Assembly: GCA_905221615.1 (NCBI GenBank)
Contig: CAJNDT010005445.1
Coordinates: forward strand, 921,153-985,152
From: Symbiodinium sp. CCMP2592
Taxonomy: Eukaryota; Sar; Dinophyceae; Suessiales; Symbiodiniaceae
Reading direction: 5' to 3'
Length of the DNA: 64,000 bases
Made by a program: the position numbers and the translations under genes. The first letter of the stretch is position 1. The number at the start of each line of letters is the position of its first letter. Below are positions 11,016 to 24,416 of this stretch, piece after piece. The notes below the pieces were generated by a model that was not told the origin of the DNA, made no database searches, and saw only the letters and a program-made list of their open reading frames with translations.

Positions 11016-12147
11016 AGCGACTGATGCGCAGTTTGGAAACCCACTTTGCGAGCACAATGCACATGTATACGTGCGTGAATACCTGCATGTAGAACTGCGT
11101 GCTATCTATACTAGGCCACTCATTGAACCAATCTTTGGCTGCTCCCTTATCTAGAAAGCCTGCAATTCTGAAGACGCAGATGCCTCTCGATGGAGGGCAC
11201 TCCAACTGCACAGGTACAGGATCGCAGCACGACGCCTTGCCTTCAGACTTTTCAGGTTTAGCTAAAGGCATAGTCCCAAAGAAGGCTCTCAGTACAAGAG
11301 GCTCGTTGAGGGGTGCAGATTCAGTATAGTTATATAATAATTAACAGCACCCTGTGGCAGCAGCAGTATACTCCACAGCTTATCTTTTGAGAGGTGGGTC
11401 CGACTGAAAAAACCTCGCAGAAACAGAACAGGCCTAGGCAAATTCTGTCACGGCAGCAACCGGACACATAACTCCTTAGCAAAACACATGGCAGCAGTGG
11501 CACTTGAGAGGGCATCATCATCAACATCACCAGCAGAACAAACAACATTGGGCATTACTTGCCATTTGCTCATCACCACAACAAGCATTATTGCCCTGAC
11601 TTGCAAGCATCACGGTCATCACTATCTTATCACCAGCATCATGTAAGGCTTATTCAGATAGATGACACTGTCGCGGATGCAGCACACATGACACTGAGCA
11701 TGCAAAAGGGTGCTTTGCTTTCCTCAAACATGTTCACCATGATGGACTTTAAATTGAAGGTTCAAGAAACCATGGCATCATGCTCCCATCTTCCGTGCAT
11801 TCTCCAACTCTTCGGTCTGCTTGTCAGGCTCCGCGAGAACCCTAACCCCTAGACCCTCAGCCCTTGATGTCCAGGGTCTAGTGTTTAGGTGCCAAACCTT
11901 ACGAGGCAAGCCGTATCGCAAATCTTGGGCCAGAAAAGCCTAAAAAACTCACAAAGCCTAATCTCCACGTACCCCGAAAGCCTGAAGCTCAAAGAATCCA
12001 GAAACCCACAAAACCCCCACTATTTGGACCGTGCACCCTGAATCGTCCATAGGGCTCAGGGTTTCAAGTTCGGCTCGAGCAGCCTACGCCACCCCAACTC
12101 CCTAAAGTCCAACCCCTAAACCCGAACATCCGAATCCCCACCACCCT
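11016..12147. other. Intergenic, no gene recognised
   Basis: Open frames up to about 97 codons (for example 11559-11852) show no recognisable domain. From 11830 on the sequence is rich in degenerate CCCTAAA words. Confidence 0.6.
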
Positions 12148-12240
12148 ACCCAGAGGCCCCATAGTAGTTCCTTTTTGGGATTACCTTATAGTATTCTACA
12201 TACGAACCCCAAAAACGAACTACTTTGGGGCCTTTGGGTA
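12148..12240. repeat. Hairpin MITE-like element, family P1, copy b
   Basis: Same length (93 bp) and arms as copy a, from TACCC to GGGTA. The left arm reads ATAGTAGTTCCTTTTTGGG and the right arm ACGAACTACTTTGGGGCC. The centre keeps ttaccttatag. Confidence 0.9.
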
Positions 12241-12317
12241 CACCAACTCCCCAAACTCTAAACGCCCCCAAACCTCCTCGACCCCTACAGTAGCCTGTTA
12301 GAGTATTTAGCTGTAAT

Positions 12318-12532
12318 CTTACACATCCCCTAAGATCCCTATGCGGATCCCTCTCCGGAAGCAATTAGGCTCTTTTTAAGGCATAATCCCCCCCCTAATA
12401 CGCATTATAAGTGTAGCTACCCTACTCATAACCCTACGTATAACCACCCATAAAGCTTCAAACTTTAAGGCATCCCCTTAAGATCCCTACAAGGATCCCT
12501 CTCTGGAAGCCATTAGGATCCCTTTAAAGCCT
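12318..12532. repeat. Direct repeat pair flanking a P3 fragment
   Basis: A ~60-bp word (atccccttaagatccct...ggatccctctctggaagc) appears at about 12323-12385 and again at 12471-12530. Between them lies a piece of hairpin family P3 (ctactcataaccctacgtataaccacccata). Non-coding. Confidence 0.65.
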
Positions 12533-14716
12533 GCTCAATGCTCTTGAACCGGAGCTCGGCCCATCTGATGACCCCTCGGCTCCTTGAACGGACACTGCAT
12601 GCGTGTCTAGTCTTCGTGACAAATCGGCTCTAACAGGGAGTCATAGTAGGAGCCTATTGCAGGATCTTTTTTTCAAGGAATTCGTAATGGGCTTATATTA
12701 TAGGCTCTTATAGGGATTCATTACAGGATCTTATGTATGCTCTTATAGGGATGCATTTAAAAAGGTATGAAAGGGTCTGAGAAGGGTCGATTTCTAAATG
12801 CGTTCATAAGATGCTGCGAAGGCTTTACGAAAGGGCCTTCCGAATTTTGTCAAGGGTTTTGGGGTATAGTATGATAAAGTATGTAGTATACTGAAATCAA
12901 AATTAATCAGGAACCCTAAAAACAAGTAATACTAACTACTTAGGTTTCGATTTTGGACGTCTGCATCTAACAAGCAATGTCAGGTCATGACTGGATGAAA
13001 CTTGACGACTCCTAGACCCTAAGCCTGGTGACCAGGTATGCTGTGCATATAGTTACTTACCAGGATTATACCCCCAAATACAGAAGTCGGAACAAGTTCT
13101 TATACTCTAAACTCCAAACACTATAAGCCCTAAGCCCTCACCAGACCCTTAACCTTGCAGCAAAGACCCCGAAACCCTAAACCATAAAGCTGAGAGCTGA
13201 TCCCAGCCAGGGCAGCTGCACCATGAACTTCGCAGGACCTAGGCGTGAGGCTGAGGAAAAGCACTCTGCTAGGCTCGTTCTTGAGGGTTCTGGGCCATGA
13301 GGCTATAAAGTTCAAGAATGTTCGAGGCATGTTATATAGGCTTTAGGAAAACTTAAGGTTTAGGCTTTCGGAAGAGATGCTACTTGTTTGAGGTTCCATA
13401 CTCTTAGGTTCATATTCTACAAAAACAGCATCTCTCTACATTAAACTTCTATGACAAAACGTATGAGGAGTCCCAGAGAACACCCAGCCTAAACCACACA
13501 AGACCGGTCCCTTGTAGCAGCGAAAAACCCTAATGCTCAAATCCCACAACCTAAACTCCAAACCCTAATTTAAAGTAAAGCAACCCTAAACCCTCAGGGT
13601 TAGACACTATACACCCTAAAACCTGCGATGCCGGGGCGGTGGCGCACCAGATGGCTGCAACAGAGCAGCATGCTCGAGCGATGGCATAGACCTATCGAAA
13701 ACGCTACACATTCCTTCAAGAGGTTGAAAAGCCCTTAAACTCTAAACCTGCAAAACCCTACCTACTTCAGCGGGATGCTATACGGTTGGAGTGTTTTGGA
13801 TGGGATGGACCTCTCGACCGCCCTCAAGGGTTCCTTGAAGGGATCTATCATAGCTCCACTTAACTACAAGAGTTGAGGTTTTGGATTTTACGTCCCATCA
13901 AAGAGGTCTACGACAGTCAACTACTGTAAGGGTCAGTACAAGGGATCCTGTAAAGGATACCATGGGGTTCGGAGGGTTGTAGGGCGTTTCCGGGACTTGA
14001 GGCTTACGGATTGAAGGGTTCACGGTATCTAGGCCCCTAGTATCTATAAGTTTGTTCAGGGTTGATAATAGGTCTACCCTATGGGTCCATGTGCCTGCAC
14101 TTTGAGGGCCCTTTCCAATGAGCACCACAAGGGCTCAGGGCTTGTGGGATCTGGGTCCGAGTACCCATATGACGTACCTTTAGGGCCTAAGAACTGCAAA
14201 TATGGGTACAGTCACCCTTAGTGAAAGAAAAGGTCGGGTGTCGTAGGGCCGTGGTTTTAGGTTTCGCAGAGTACGGGTCCACGGAAAAGTTTTCAGGGTT
14301 CGTGTTTGTATTGACGGTCCGTCGTCTCGCCCTAAACCCTCAGTTGAAGGGATCTGTTGCAGGGGCGAAAGGTGTGAGAGAGGTTGTGGGTAGATGTCTC
14401 GCGGACATCTCGATGTGTTGGCTTTCTTCGTGAGCAAAACCCATGCAGCTTCTGGAACCCGAAGGATGGCTCGCTCCTGGGCCACATCGGACTTCAAATT
14501 AGGATCAGTGGTAGTTAGTAGCATGAACCTTGGTGTTCGCATTGGTATAGCATTAGTATCACTATTGGTATGAGCATTTATAAGAATACTAGTGCCATCG
14601 ACTTCGCGGCGTGGCACGGGCTTCAACTAAATTGGACTAGGTCGACAGTGCAGGATTCAGGGCACTACTTGAGAGACCTTGCCGTCAAACTGTAAGCCGG
14701 CTTGTGGAATGACATT
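12533..14716. other. Intergenic, no gene recognised
   Basis: Around 12640-12790 short words such as gctcttatagggat recur in loose tandem. 13520-13620 is rich in CCCTAAA-like words. The longest frame (14180-14626, minus, 148 codons) has no recognisable domain, and its composition follows the degenerate telomere words. Confidence 0.6.
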
Positions 14717-14920
14717 TTGTGTGTGTGTGTGTACATATGTATACATGTATATGTATACATATATATATATATACTACGCACTGGTAACTGTATCTGTTTG
14801 TATTACGCACATGAGTATATATGTATACGGATCCATCCATCTATCCATCAATCCATCCATCCATCCATCCCTGCATCCATCCATCCATCCATCCATGCAT
14901 GCATGCATGCGTGCATGCAG
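14717..14920. repeat. (TG)n(TA)n and (ATCC)n microsatellites
   Basis: TG and TA alternation at 14717-14775, then ATCC/ATGC tetramers at 14830-14920. Confidence 0.95.
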
Positions 14921-17900
14921 AGGTTCACACATATATACAGATACATGCATGCATACATACAAACATTCTGATGCATGTATACAGTGTTATTCGTTTGTAC
15001 ATCGCATATCGATTACTCCAAGGGATATACTATACAATAGTTCGCATACTTTTGGGTACTGACAGCAGTGCCAGCAATTTCCATCAGCCGTGAGAAACAT
15101 GGGATGTACCGTAGCATTTCAGCTCTTCTTCAGGCTCGCTGCTTCCGTGCAACTCTTTGGACAGCAATCTGACGCAACACATGAAGCCCTGAATTCGTTT
15201 AGGCTGTGGGGTGCGGGCCAGGTGTGGGTTGTACGGTCTCCTGAGTTCTAAACCCTCATGGTTATTGTTAAACCCCGAGTGCGTATTCGACTACACTTCA
15301 ATGATTCAAGGCCGTGCCTAGGAAATCAGCAGAGCCCAACGTGACGAGATTGCATCAGCACTTACCAGGAACATGTTGCCCTACAATGTACGCCGCTACA
15401 GCCGCTGAACATTTTATAGGAACCCCAACGTCTAAGAAATCCTACACAAATCTGAAGTACAAGACCTAGAAATCCATTTCATACACCCTATCCTAAATCC
15501 CATGCCCTAGACCCTACACTTCAAAACACTCCCGAAGATGATTCCAGGGCCCCGGACACTGAAACAAGGTCGCTCTCACGAGGTTCGGCGATGCCCTGCA
15601 CGCACACCATGCAAAGGGTTCAGGGTTTACGGCGAGCGTACTACCCATATCAAGGACCTGATACTTATACTGCATACCACCGCCTACGTATCATGGCTCT
15701 TCGTATGCATCAGCCCATGTAATTTTCATTTTTGACTTTGCTACCACCACTACTACCACTACGGGATTGCTGACTTGTGGACAACTTACAGCGCTCATGA
15801 GTTGTGTTTGCAACGGCAGGTACGAACCATGAGTTAATGGCAGTGTTGGGGAGACGACTGGGAACGATGCCGGATATGAAGACGAAGCTCGAGACAAACA
15901 ACACTTCCGTCGCCAGCACCTTCTGAAGCTGACGGTGAAATAGTGATTATTTCAGTGCTTCCGCGGCTGATGGTCATGATGAACAGGAAGAAGAAAATAA
16001 TGATGATGATGCCCGTGCTAGCGGTGATGATGAGGATAATGACGATGACGGGGAACAGGAAAATGGTAGCGGCCGGAGACGAGGAAGGGAGGAGAGGAGG
16101 ACCAGGACGACGACGACAAAGACACGGGCAGCGACGGCGACGACGAACACGTGGACAGTGGAGATGATTACGATGGTGATGTTCGGCATGATGGTGCAAT
16201 GATGGTCGTAGTGGCGACGATAATTGGTGATCTTAGCTGGTGAAGCGCCTGTTGTGACGGCGACTACACGCCTAGTGGACATCAGTCAGAAGTTGTCTTG
16301 AGAAGGCATCGTCATCGTCGATGTCGTCAGTTCCAGTCTTGACGACCACGAGCTACACATCATCTCTGACTGCGTTGCTACATGCAAACAGCCGGTTTGG
16401 GGTCGGAAAACGGCCCAAGCAGCCTGTTCCTGAGCTCCTGAAGATGCAACCGTGAGCCAGAAGATGATCAGGACTACGACTAGCAGGGTGCTGCTACTGT
16501 CGTCAATGCTAATAACGATGCTGATGATGGGGGAAGAGACCTATTGCCACCAAGACTGAGGCACCACTACCAGCCCAAGCGCAACAAGATCATCTAAGTT
16601 GGCACGATGGTTAGTATGCATATCACCATGTGTACCTACGGATTCTCACATTCTCGATTTACATTCCAGACAGAATGCCTGCAGCAGCAGGCCGTACAGC
16701 CCGGGTATGCCAGAGCTCGAACCTCAGACGGGACGGGTTTAGGTAGAGAGTTTGGGGTTTAGGTAATCAAGAAGATTAGAAAATCGTACCTACCGTGCTT
16801 TTTCGAGGGGGCTTTCTATCTTCAAATATACTGGGCAGCAGCACGACTTGTTCAGGACACTTTGTTTTGGGCAGGGCCGGCACGGGGGTGTTTGACAGGT
16901 GTAAACTCCGGCTGTTGATTATAATCATACCAACTACATAATCCTAACACTGGTAAAATAATGAAGCTCACACTCGTGCGCCCAGACAAGCAGAGACACG
17001 ACCTTGCATTCGTGGCGGCTCGTGTGTTCGGTCGGTTCACATGTTCACGGCTCAGGGCTTCAGAGTTTGATGGTCCTAGGGCTTAGAGCTGGGGTATGAA
17101 TCTGCGTGATTTCAGGGTTGCAAGGTCTCTGGAGCTACATTACCTGAAGTTGGACTGGCTGTATGATTTCTGGGTAATTATAGAATTGTAGGGTGGAGGA
17201 GTTGAGTACAGTGGATTCGGGATGGCATCCACATGTGGCAAGGATCCGACCCGCTTTTTTGCTCCGCCTTGCTCGTGCGATCAGCCGACGCAGTGAAGGG
17301 AGGGTTCAGTTTAGAGGGGGCCTGAGGGCCTGCGGCCTGAATCGTCACTATGGGTTTGGGGATATTATAGAACAAATAGTTCAGCAGGGCCATATAGGGA
17401 CTAGAAGGGACTTCTATGTCTAATTATTCCGACCCCTGTCTTAGAGTTTTTTTGAAGGTTTGGGGAGCTTGAGGGTTCAAGCTGCTTTGGGGCTCTTCGA
17501 GGCATGAGGCCTTAGGCCTTCGACTTTAGAACGAGGCAGGGCTGCAGAGCAGAGGCACCGTGAGGTGAGCCAAAAAACTGCCCACTTACGGCCTTACGGC
17601 TCATGCATGCGGAGAGACACCTCTGGCTTCCGGGCTCCTCAAAAGCTTGCGACAATCAACGTATGTGAAACTGCACCTGACCGGCTTGAAAGGCTCTTTA
17701 TGGAGAAGTGCCTCTGCCCGTTCTGCAATGTCGCAAGTCGCAAACCACCTCGAGCAAACACTACCCGATGCTGCAGTGTAAAGCCACAGTCGCATGCTCG
17801 CAAACATCCATGCTCAGAGGCGACGCTGGCTGCTAGCTCTTCAGCAGAACACCTCAAAGGCAAGGCTCTTCAGAGAGGGCGCAAAGCGCTTTGGCAGAAG

Positions 17901-18227
17901 CAACAACGGCATTGACGGAGGAAGATACCGGCGAAGCTGAAATTAGAAGAGACCTGCATGATAGCTGGGCCTCAGTACCTCTTTGCTACCAAGAAGCCCA
18001 TAAGCCCCTTGGACCCCCCCGCCCGAAATGCTTCACAGCCACTTGGGTTGCAAGCAGAAAAAAGAAAATTTTTCTAAAAGAGAGCCCGGAAGCATAGGCA
18101 GCAAATTATCACGTACAAGCCGACACTGCCCAAAGCGGGCCGGATGTCAATGCCTTGGCTCACTGTCGGTGGCAAAGAGATAGACTCGCCAATTCTAGGA
18201 GCTTACAACAGGCTGGATTTCTAAAAG
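14921..18227. other. Intergenic, no gene recognised
   Basis: Includes a GAT/GAC-rich stretch at 15940-16200 that leaves Asp/Ser-rich frames open on both strands. The 116-codon plus frame at 17565-17915 is Cys/Arg-rich but matches no domain that I know. Confidence 0.55.
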
Positions 18228-18253
18228 TTTAGGGTTTAGGGTTTAGGGTTTAG
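18228..18253 (+). repeat. Interstitial telomere-like TTTAGGG array
   Basis: More than three uninterrupted TTTAGGG units, the telomere type used by dinoflagellates and plants. Confidence 0.9.
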
Positions 18254-20175
18254 AAGGGCTTTATGGAGGCCTTCGGGTTGTTTAAAGGTTGAATATTATA
18301 CGGCCTTTGACAACTGGAATAGACTTGGTGAGTACAGCACTATGATGGCAGAGTCATGTAATTAGGGACGATACTGGGAGACCACTGTGAATTATGCAGA
18401 CACCCCTATCAAGCCCCTGGGATTTAGGGCGACGGGATCCAAGGATGTGCAAGCTTTGAGGGTCACGGTTTTAGTCTTGTGTGGGGTACAACACACCCAC
18501 ACACCCCTCTGGGCGCCTTTGTCCGCTCTATCGCTTCACGTCCCGATTGCTTTCAAGCCGGAAAGCCCAGGGGTTTCGGGCTCAGGGCGTAACGCTCTAA
18601 ACATATGCTCCCTTCAAAGCACAGCTAAGCTTCGTCTTGCAAGCGCCACACCGCGGCGGAGAAGTTGTCCATGTCGGTGCCATCCCGCCTTTTTGATAGC
18701 TTTAGGCTTTGTGGTTCAGGGCCTTGGCTTTAGCAGGGTGTAGGGTAATGTTGTGGGGGTTAAGTTCCAGAGTTTGTGGAGGTTCTTCGCTCGAAAAAAA
18801 AGGAATCAGAAACTCTGAAACACTGCCGCGTAGAATCCTGATCATTAGCAGTCTCAACTGGTGTTGCGAGCCGCACGTTGTACAGCATGCGAGCAAGATG
18901 AGGACTCTATTTTCCCGGGAAGCATGACTGTGGCTGCGACGACTGTACTGACAGTGATCATGTCCATTAACGTTGCTGTTAGTCTCACGAAGAGTGCCGC
19001 TGTCCGTGTGTGGTTTTCTTTACAGATTAGGCACCCGTCCCTGATGCCAACATCTGCAACCATGCTGCCAACAGTGCGGACAGGGCTGCCACAGTCAAGG
19101 CAATGCTGATGGACACAGCTATCGTCAGCTTCAGGTGCCTCATTAGCGTTGTGAGGTGGGCATGTTGTCCTTTCGGGTTCTTACGGGCGGAGTTGCGCGG
19201 CTAAGAGTTTCCGGCCACCCCTGGCTGGCGGCTTCATCATTGAACGGCAAGTGGCATCTGGGGAACCCTGACACAGACTAAGTCAGAAATTTCTGGAGGT
19301 TTATCATGCATTGTCGGGTGGCGTGTGGAGCGAATCAAGCGGTGTTTGGTCATCGACAACCCAACTTGGTTCAACTTCTTTCATCACATGCCTGCCGGCA
19401 GTTGCAGCGCCCTGAACCGAAAGATCCTAAATCCCTGTAAAACCTTGAACGCGTGTTTGGCCTCAAAGCCCTGATGTCTGAATATTCAGTGGGTCATATT
19501 CCACAGGGCGCCTCTTCAAAAACATCTAGAAGGATGTATGTCGACGTATCCCTGCCAGGTCTGTCCCTACCAAAGACACGCAGAGTGCAAAACCTCCTGA
19601 AAGTGCTCAGAAAAGCAGCTCGTCCAGCGCGATCGGCAAAATGCCAAAAACAAACCTCCGCACAGGCTACGATATGGGCCTTGATGACTAGAATAAGTTG
19701 TGTGTGTGTGTGTCTATGCCTGTGTGCGTGTGTGTAGGTTGCTGTCTCTTGGGGGTATAGTACTGCACTTTCCATGCAGGAACATCAGGGCTTTACAAAG
19801 CCTTACGGCTTTGGGCTTCCAGGTGCGAGGTTGTGTGGCTCAGTGTTCGTGGAGATTAGGAGATGTCCGTCCACTCCGAAAGCAGCACAAACTGATCATA
19901 AGCCAGAAGCAGGATAAGAAACTCAACAAGCACCAAGCGCTTGGAAGCACTCAAAACCATCCCTAAAAATCGTAAGGCGAGGATTTAATAACGACGAGGA
20001 CTCCTTCCCTTGGGGTAAAAAGCGGGTTTTCATGTCTAAAGATCTGGGCTCAGGGTTTGGGGCGAGTACGGTTTCGGTGGACAAAGATCTGCATGTCTCA
20101 GCCGTACACAGTCACATCCAGGCGCCTGGTCCAGAGTCTAGACCCCAAACCCTAACGTAGGGCCTTAAATACTCT
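18254..20175. other. Intergenic, with a TG microsatellite
   Basis: No recognisable gene. A (TG)n tract lies at 19697-19736. Open frames (for example 18387-18743, 118 codons) have no domain. Confidence 0.55.
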
Positions 20176-20201
20176 TTCTATCTATGTATCTATCTATTAT
20201 A

Positions 20202-20234
<33 letters not shown>
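20176..20234. repeat. (TATC)n(AT)n microsatellite
   Basis: Tandem tatc units followed by about 28 bp of alternating AT. Confidence 0.95.
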
Positions 20235-20236
<2 letters not shown>

Positions 20237-20365
20237 GAACCCCCAAAATGGTATGTAGGGGCCCGGAAAGTTGCATTGCAGCGGCCTAGCGTCGAGCTTC
20301 AAGGCGGGTCAGGGAACTTGGGCTAAGCCCGAAACCTGAATCGGACGCCATAACTTAACCTTGAA

Positions 20366-20424
20366 GAACCTACCTTTTTGAGGACTTATATGAAGAAAAT
20401 AGGGAACCCTAAAAAGGTAGGTTA
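20366..20424. repeat. Short inverted repeat (aacctacctttttg)
   Basis: GAACCTACCTTTTT and AAAAAGGTAGGTTA form the arms around a ~30-bp AT-rich loop. It looks like the other hairpin repeats of the window but is a different family. Confidence 0.65.
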
Positions 20425-20448
20425 TTCAGGAATCGGACACCATAATAT

Positions 20449-20545
20449 GGAAACCTGATTAAGAATCCCTAGTTCTTTGTTAGGGTCCTTAATATGAATC
20501 CTATTATATGGGGGTTATAGGGCGAGGGTTGCTTAATCAGGTTCC
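20449..20545. repeat. Inverted repeat (ggaaacctgattaag)
   Basis: GGAAACCTGATTAAG at 20449 pairs with CTTAATCAGGTTCC ending at 20545. The centre carries aggaccctaac-type words shared with other hairpins. Confidence 0.65.
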
Positions 20546-22265
20546 TACATTAACCCCTAACCCCAAAATATGAAGCTTACATCCTGAACCCCAAAGCCTA
20601 CATGAAGAATTCAAAGCCAGACAACCCAAAACTGAGTGCGCTGAACCTTCCAGATGAACTTCGGCTATGGGATTTCAGCACTGGGCTGCGTCAAACTGTT
20701 CTGACTACACCGTCAAGCGAATTGTGGGTGCATAGAGTCCAGGTGGAGACAGTTTTGTTGTCTGGGATTGGGGGATGATAGCTTATGTAGGGTTTTGAAC
20801 TTAGGGACATGGGCTCAGGGCTGGAGATTACACTGAACGTTTGATAGCCCCGGTACGACAATCCATCGCCCCCTGAAAACGACCAACAAAGTTATGCGGT
20901 CGAAAGGCATCATCTTACTCGTCGCAAGGCTCGTCCTCATCCTCGGGGCATGCCACATGAAGAGCACTGCATCCCAACTGCTGGTCACCACTCACTACAG
21001 GCTCTAAATGAAAAAACCCTAGAAACCTTCCAAGCCCGAACCAATCGAGCCAAAAGACTCCCAAACCCAACCGCTGAGCAAAGAAGGCTTCCTGTGTGAA
21101 CTTCGGAAAGCCAGGAAGACCGTGGAGGTCTACTTAGTCGACTGGGTCTCTGGGCATCTGCTGTACTCCTAAGATGCTGGATTGGTGGCTCATGGAAACG
21201 CCGATTAAAGCAAACTGATGATGCCTTTACGTGCGCATGGGCATCAGGGGGGTCCAACGTTTGAGGACGTCGGGAGAAGGATTCTCGCCTAATCTAGGGT
21301 GCTGAAGACTGACTTTGAGGGTCTTTGGGTGCATTTTCCACTCGAAATCCGTCTTCGGGTCCGAATCGAACCGGGATTCCACGAAGAAAAGGTAATACCA
21401 TGTAATACTTTAAGCACATGAAGGTATGGCTTTTGCGGTCAAGGAAGACAAGCCCTTGCACGCTTACCTGCCTTGGCGTATGAAAGAGCAGGTCTTGTGT
21501 TTCAACGAGTCGGTCCGCAGAACACATCTAGGGGCCAGGATATCAGGGGAAGTACAGACTTTAATCCCGAACCCAAACCCCATTGTGAAATCATATAGAA
21601 ACCCATGGAGGCCTTTGCTAGGAGCCAAATTATGCGAAATGCTCAGCCTCCGCAATCCCGTTCGCAGGCCGAGCCACCACGCGCAAAGGGCGCGCTCTGC
21701 CGCAAGCTCCTCCGGGGGTTAGGAGGTATGGAGTCTAGCGGTTAAGGCCAGTGTTGAGAGCTGCAATTGCAGGGCAAGTACCCAACTCTGGGGATTAAGG
21801 TAGATTTCTTGCAATGCAAGATTTCTCGATCGAGCATGTTACTACATCAACAATACTGCTCTTTGCACTTCTGTCTGCTCGTCTCCCTGAAGCTTGTCCT
21901 CAGGGAAAGAGTGGCACGGGCCTGCGTCAAAATCCTTGATCAACAAAAGCCCCCTCCCTGCTTCATGATTTGGATTTGTTAAGACCCCGTAAAAAGGCGA
22001 GTTTTGTAGTCAGGGTCCACAGTATGAGGAGTGTTCGCCAGAGCACACCTCAGAATCAGTTGGGCCCAAGAACTAAACTCAACCTGAACCGCAACCTCAC
22101 TGCAACCCAAGGCAGCCCCCCACCTACCCTCCCTTCCATCACCCCGGGTGTTCCGTCGACTTCTCACTAGGACTGGCGGCGGCAGGTGGAGACGTTGGTC
22201 CCGCCTGCCCAACTCAGAAACAGCATGGGATTACGTGGCGTACAACACTATTCCCCGATAGTCAC
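20546..22265. other. Intergenic, no gene recognised
   Basis: Only domain-free short frames. A tRNA-like A-box word near 21735 was rejected because no B box follows. Confidence 0.55.
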
Positions 22266-22348
22266 TACCTGGATCCCAAAAGTATGTAGAATAATAGCCT
22301 TTTATAGGTTTTGGGCCATTATTTTACCTACTTTTGAGGGTCTAGGTA
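22266..22348. repeat. Hairpin repeat family P10
   Basis: TACCTGGATCCCAAAAGTA at the left pairs with TACTTTTGAGGGTCTAGGTA-type sequence at the right. Total about 83 bp with an AT-rich loop. Confidence 0.75.
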
Positions 22349-22898
22349 TACAGGAGTATAGTAAGTGTATCATGTACCTCGGCTTCTGTTCGACTCATGA
22401 AGGCCCCTGGTTACCATTCTGCCTTGGCGCTTTCACGGGCTCGGGATGTCTCGGGTACGGGGAGCGTGAGGAAAGCGTTATGCCTAGAGATTATGTTCCT
22501 TTGGATTAAAACGAAGTTAAATCATGGGCACTGGTTGCAATGCATTGCTGCGCTGAGCTGTTGGCAGTTGTGCACGGACCCTGTTCTGAAAGAACATTAC
22601 TCCCCGAAGCCTTCGGGAGTACAAGGTTGGAAGCCGATCCATTTAATTTGCGGTTTGTTTTCGGCGTGAACAACGCAAAGAGAGGGGGAACAGGTTTCAG
22701 CCCAAGCGCCGAAGTCCACAACAGTAGACCTGACAGCAAACTCTGAAAAAGGATAACAGTAACACCACATCGCATCATAAAGTGTGAGGCAACGGAGCAT
22801 GACGCGGTGTGTTAAAACATAGTGCCGTGTGACGGTACGCTCTTTGGCTGCGAGACGTCCAAACTTCCGTCGACCTATCCACTCACAACTCTGCTTTC
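22349..22898. other. Intergenic, no gene recognised
   Basis: Overlapping short frames on both strands (22397-22800) without domains. Confidence 0.5.
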
Positions 22899-22970
<72 letters not shown>

Positions 22971-23047
22971 TGTGTCTGTGTGTCTGTGTGCGTGTCTGTG
23001 TGTGTCTGTGTGTGTGTCTGTGTGTGTGTCTGTGTGTGTGTCTGTGT

Positions 23048-23084
<37 letters not shown>

Positions 23085-23302
23085 TGTGCGCGTCTGTGTG
23101 TGTAGTGTGTGTCTGTGTGCGTCTGTGTGTGTAGTGTGTGTCTGTGTATGTGAGTGTATATATATATGTATATGTAAGTATATATGTATGTATTCAGTGT
23201 ACTCATTCACCATGCCGGCATGGCTGTTGTAACACACTCCGTCTGTATGCGCACGTGTTAGTCCATCCATCCATCCATCCATCCATGCATACAGACAGAC
23301 AG
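22899..23302. repeat. (TA)n, (TG)n/(TGTC)n and (ATCC)n microsatellites
   Basis: TA at 22899-22936, about 220 bp of TG with regular TGTC interruptions up to 23155, and ATCC tetramers at 23262-23286. The Val/Cys and Thr/His open frames here are repeat artefacts. Confidence 0.95.
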
Positions 23303-23767
23303 GAATACATGCGTACGGTACGTCCTATAGGACAACACGCGAAGGAGTCCGAACATGTTTACAACTTTGCCCCGAGTAAAACTGGATACAGAGCGAAAGG
23401 GAATTCAACTAACATAATATACGAAATCCAAAACCCTCGACCCAAGAAATGAGGGTGTCAATATCGCCTGCCATCTTGCGGACGGCAGACCACGGACATG
23501 GACCGTAGATCCTTGCAGCGACGGAGGCGTGAGAAATGTGGTGTGTAAGGAAGTCTGAAGCACCCACCTCGGCTTGAGGAATCAGGTTGAAAGCATATTG
23601 GCATTGCACAGGGTTGTCATAAAATCAGTGATCCTGATATTATGGATAACTCCATCGCAGACTTCTCAGTGTACCACCCCACAGAGCAGGAACTCCAAAT
23701 AGTCGAAACAAACTTCGACAGAGTTTGGAGACCAAGAGCTCTTAGTTGCAATTGCAGAGCTTCAGCC
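23303..23767. other. Intergenic, no gene recognised
   Basis: No domain-bearing frame and no repeat that I can place. Confidence 0.5.
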
Positions 23768-23861
23768 TACCCAAAGGCTCCAAAGTAGTTCCTTCTTGGG
23801 ATTACCTTATAGGATTCTAAATACTACCCCCAAAAAGGAACTACTATGGAGCCTCTAGGTA
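23768..23861. repeat. Hairpin MITE-like element, family P1, copy c
   Basis: TACCCAAAGGCTCCAAAGTA at the left and TACTATGGAGCCTCTAGGTA at the right. The centre attaccttataggattcta matches copies a, b and d. Confidence 0.9.
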
Positions 23862-24215
23862 AACTGAGAATGCTACAGTATGGTTTAGGTCATAGTGCTT
23901 CGGCTCGATACTGTATCGACAGGAATCATAGTCACAAGTGAGCTAAGGGACCGACACTCGGGGCTCATACTCCTAGGAAGCCCTCAAACCCTACACCGAG
24001 CATACTGTCGACGTGAAGACCGGTGGACTCGGTGTGTGTAGCTTTAAGCAGAGTTGCAGCACGGTCTGCACATCTGAAGAGCATCTTTCGCCAAGTTCCA
24101 AAAAACATCAAAGGCCAGCGCCCTCAAAACGGTTGAAGTTTCAAAGCCTTCAGCCCATCTGGCGTGCCAAAGCACCATCGCGAAGCACTTGCACTGGCTC
24201 CTGGCCCGAAACAAG

Positions 24216-24256
24216 TAACCCTAAACCCTATAAACCCAAAACCCTAAACCCTAAAC
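24216..24256 (-). repeat. Interstitial telomere-like CCCTAAA array
   Basis: Five near-consecutive CCCTAAA-type units with two imperfect spacers. Confidence 0.85.
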
Positions 24257-24316
24257 ACTAAGACAAGAATGGGAAAGGCCCGATGAAGTTGTGGCTCAGT
24301 CCCTGGAGGCTTGTTA

Positions 24317-24416
24317 TACCCAAAGGCTCCAAAGTAGTTCCTTTTTGGGATTACCTTATAGGATTCTAAATACTACATAACCCCCAAAAAAGGAACTACT
24401 ATGGAGCCTCTAGGTA
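24317..24416. repeat. Hairpin MITE-like element, family P1, copy d
   Basis: The closest relative is copy c, only 455 bp upstream. It has the same arms from TACCC to AGGTA plus a few extra bases in the loop (tactacataac). c and d share the right-end variant gagcctctaggta. Confidence 0.9.

Noticed and set aside
21720-21800. tRNA-like A box (tagcggttaaggcc)
   Set aside because: No B box (GGTTCRANTCC type) and no acceptor stem pairing downstream.
22822-23282. Val/Cys- and Thr/His-rich open frames
   Set aside because: They are translations of TG and TGTC microsatellites.
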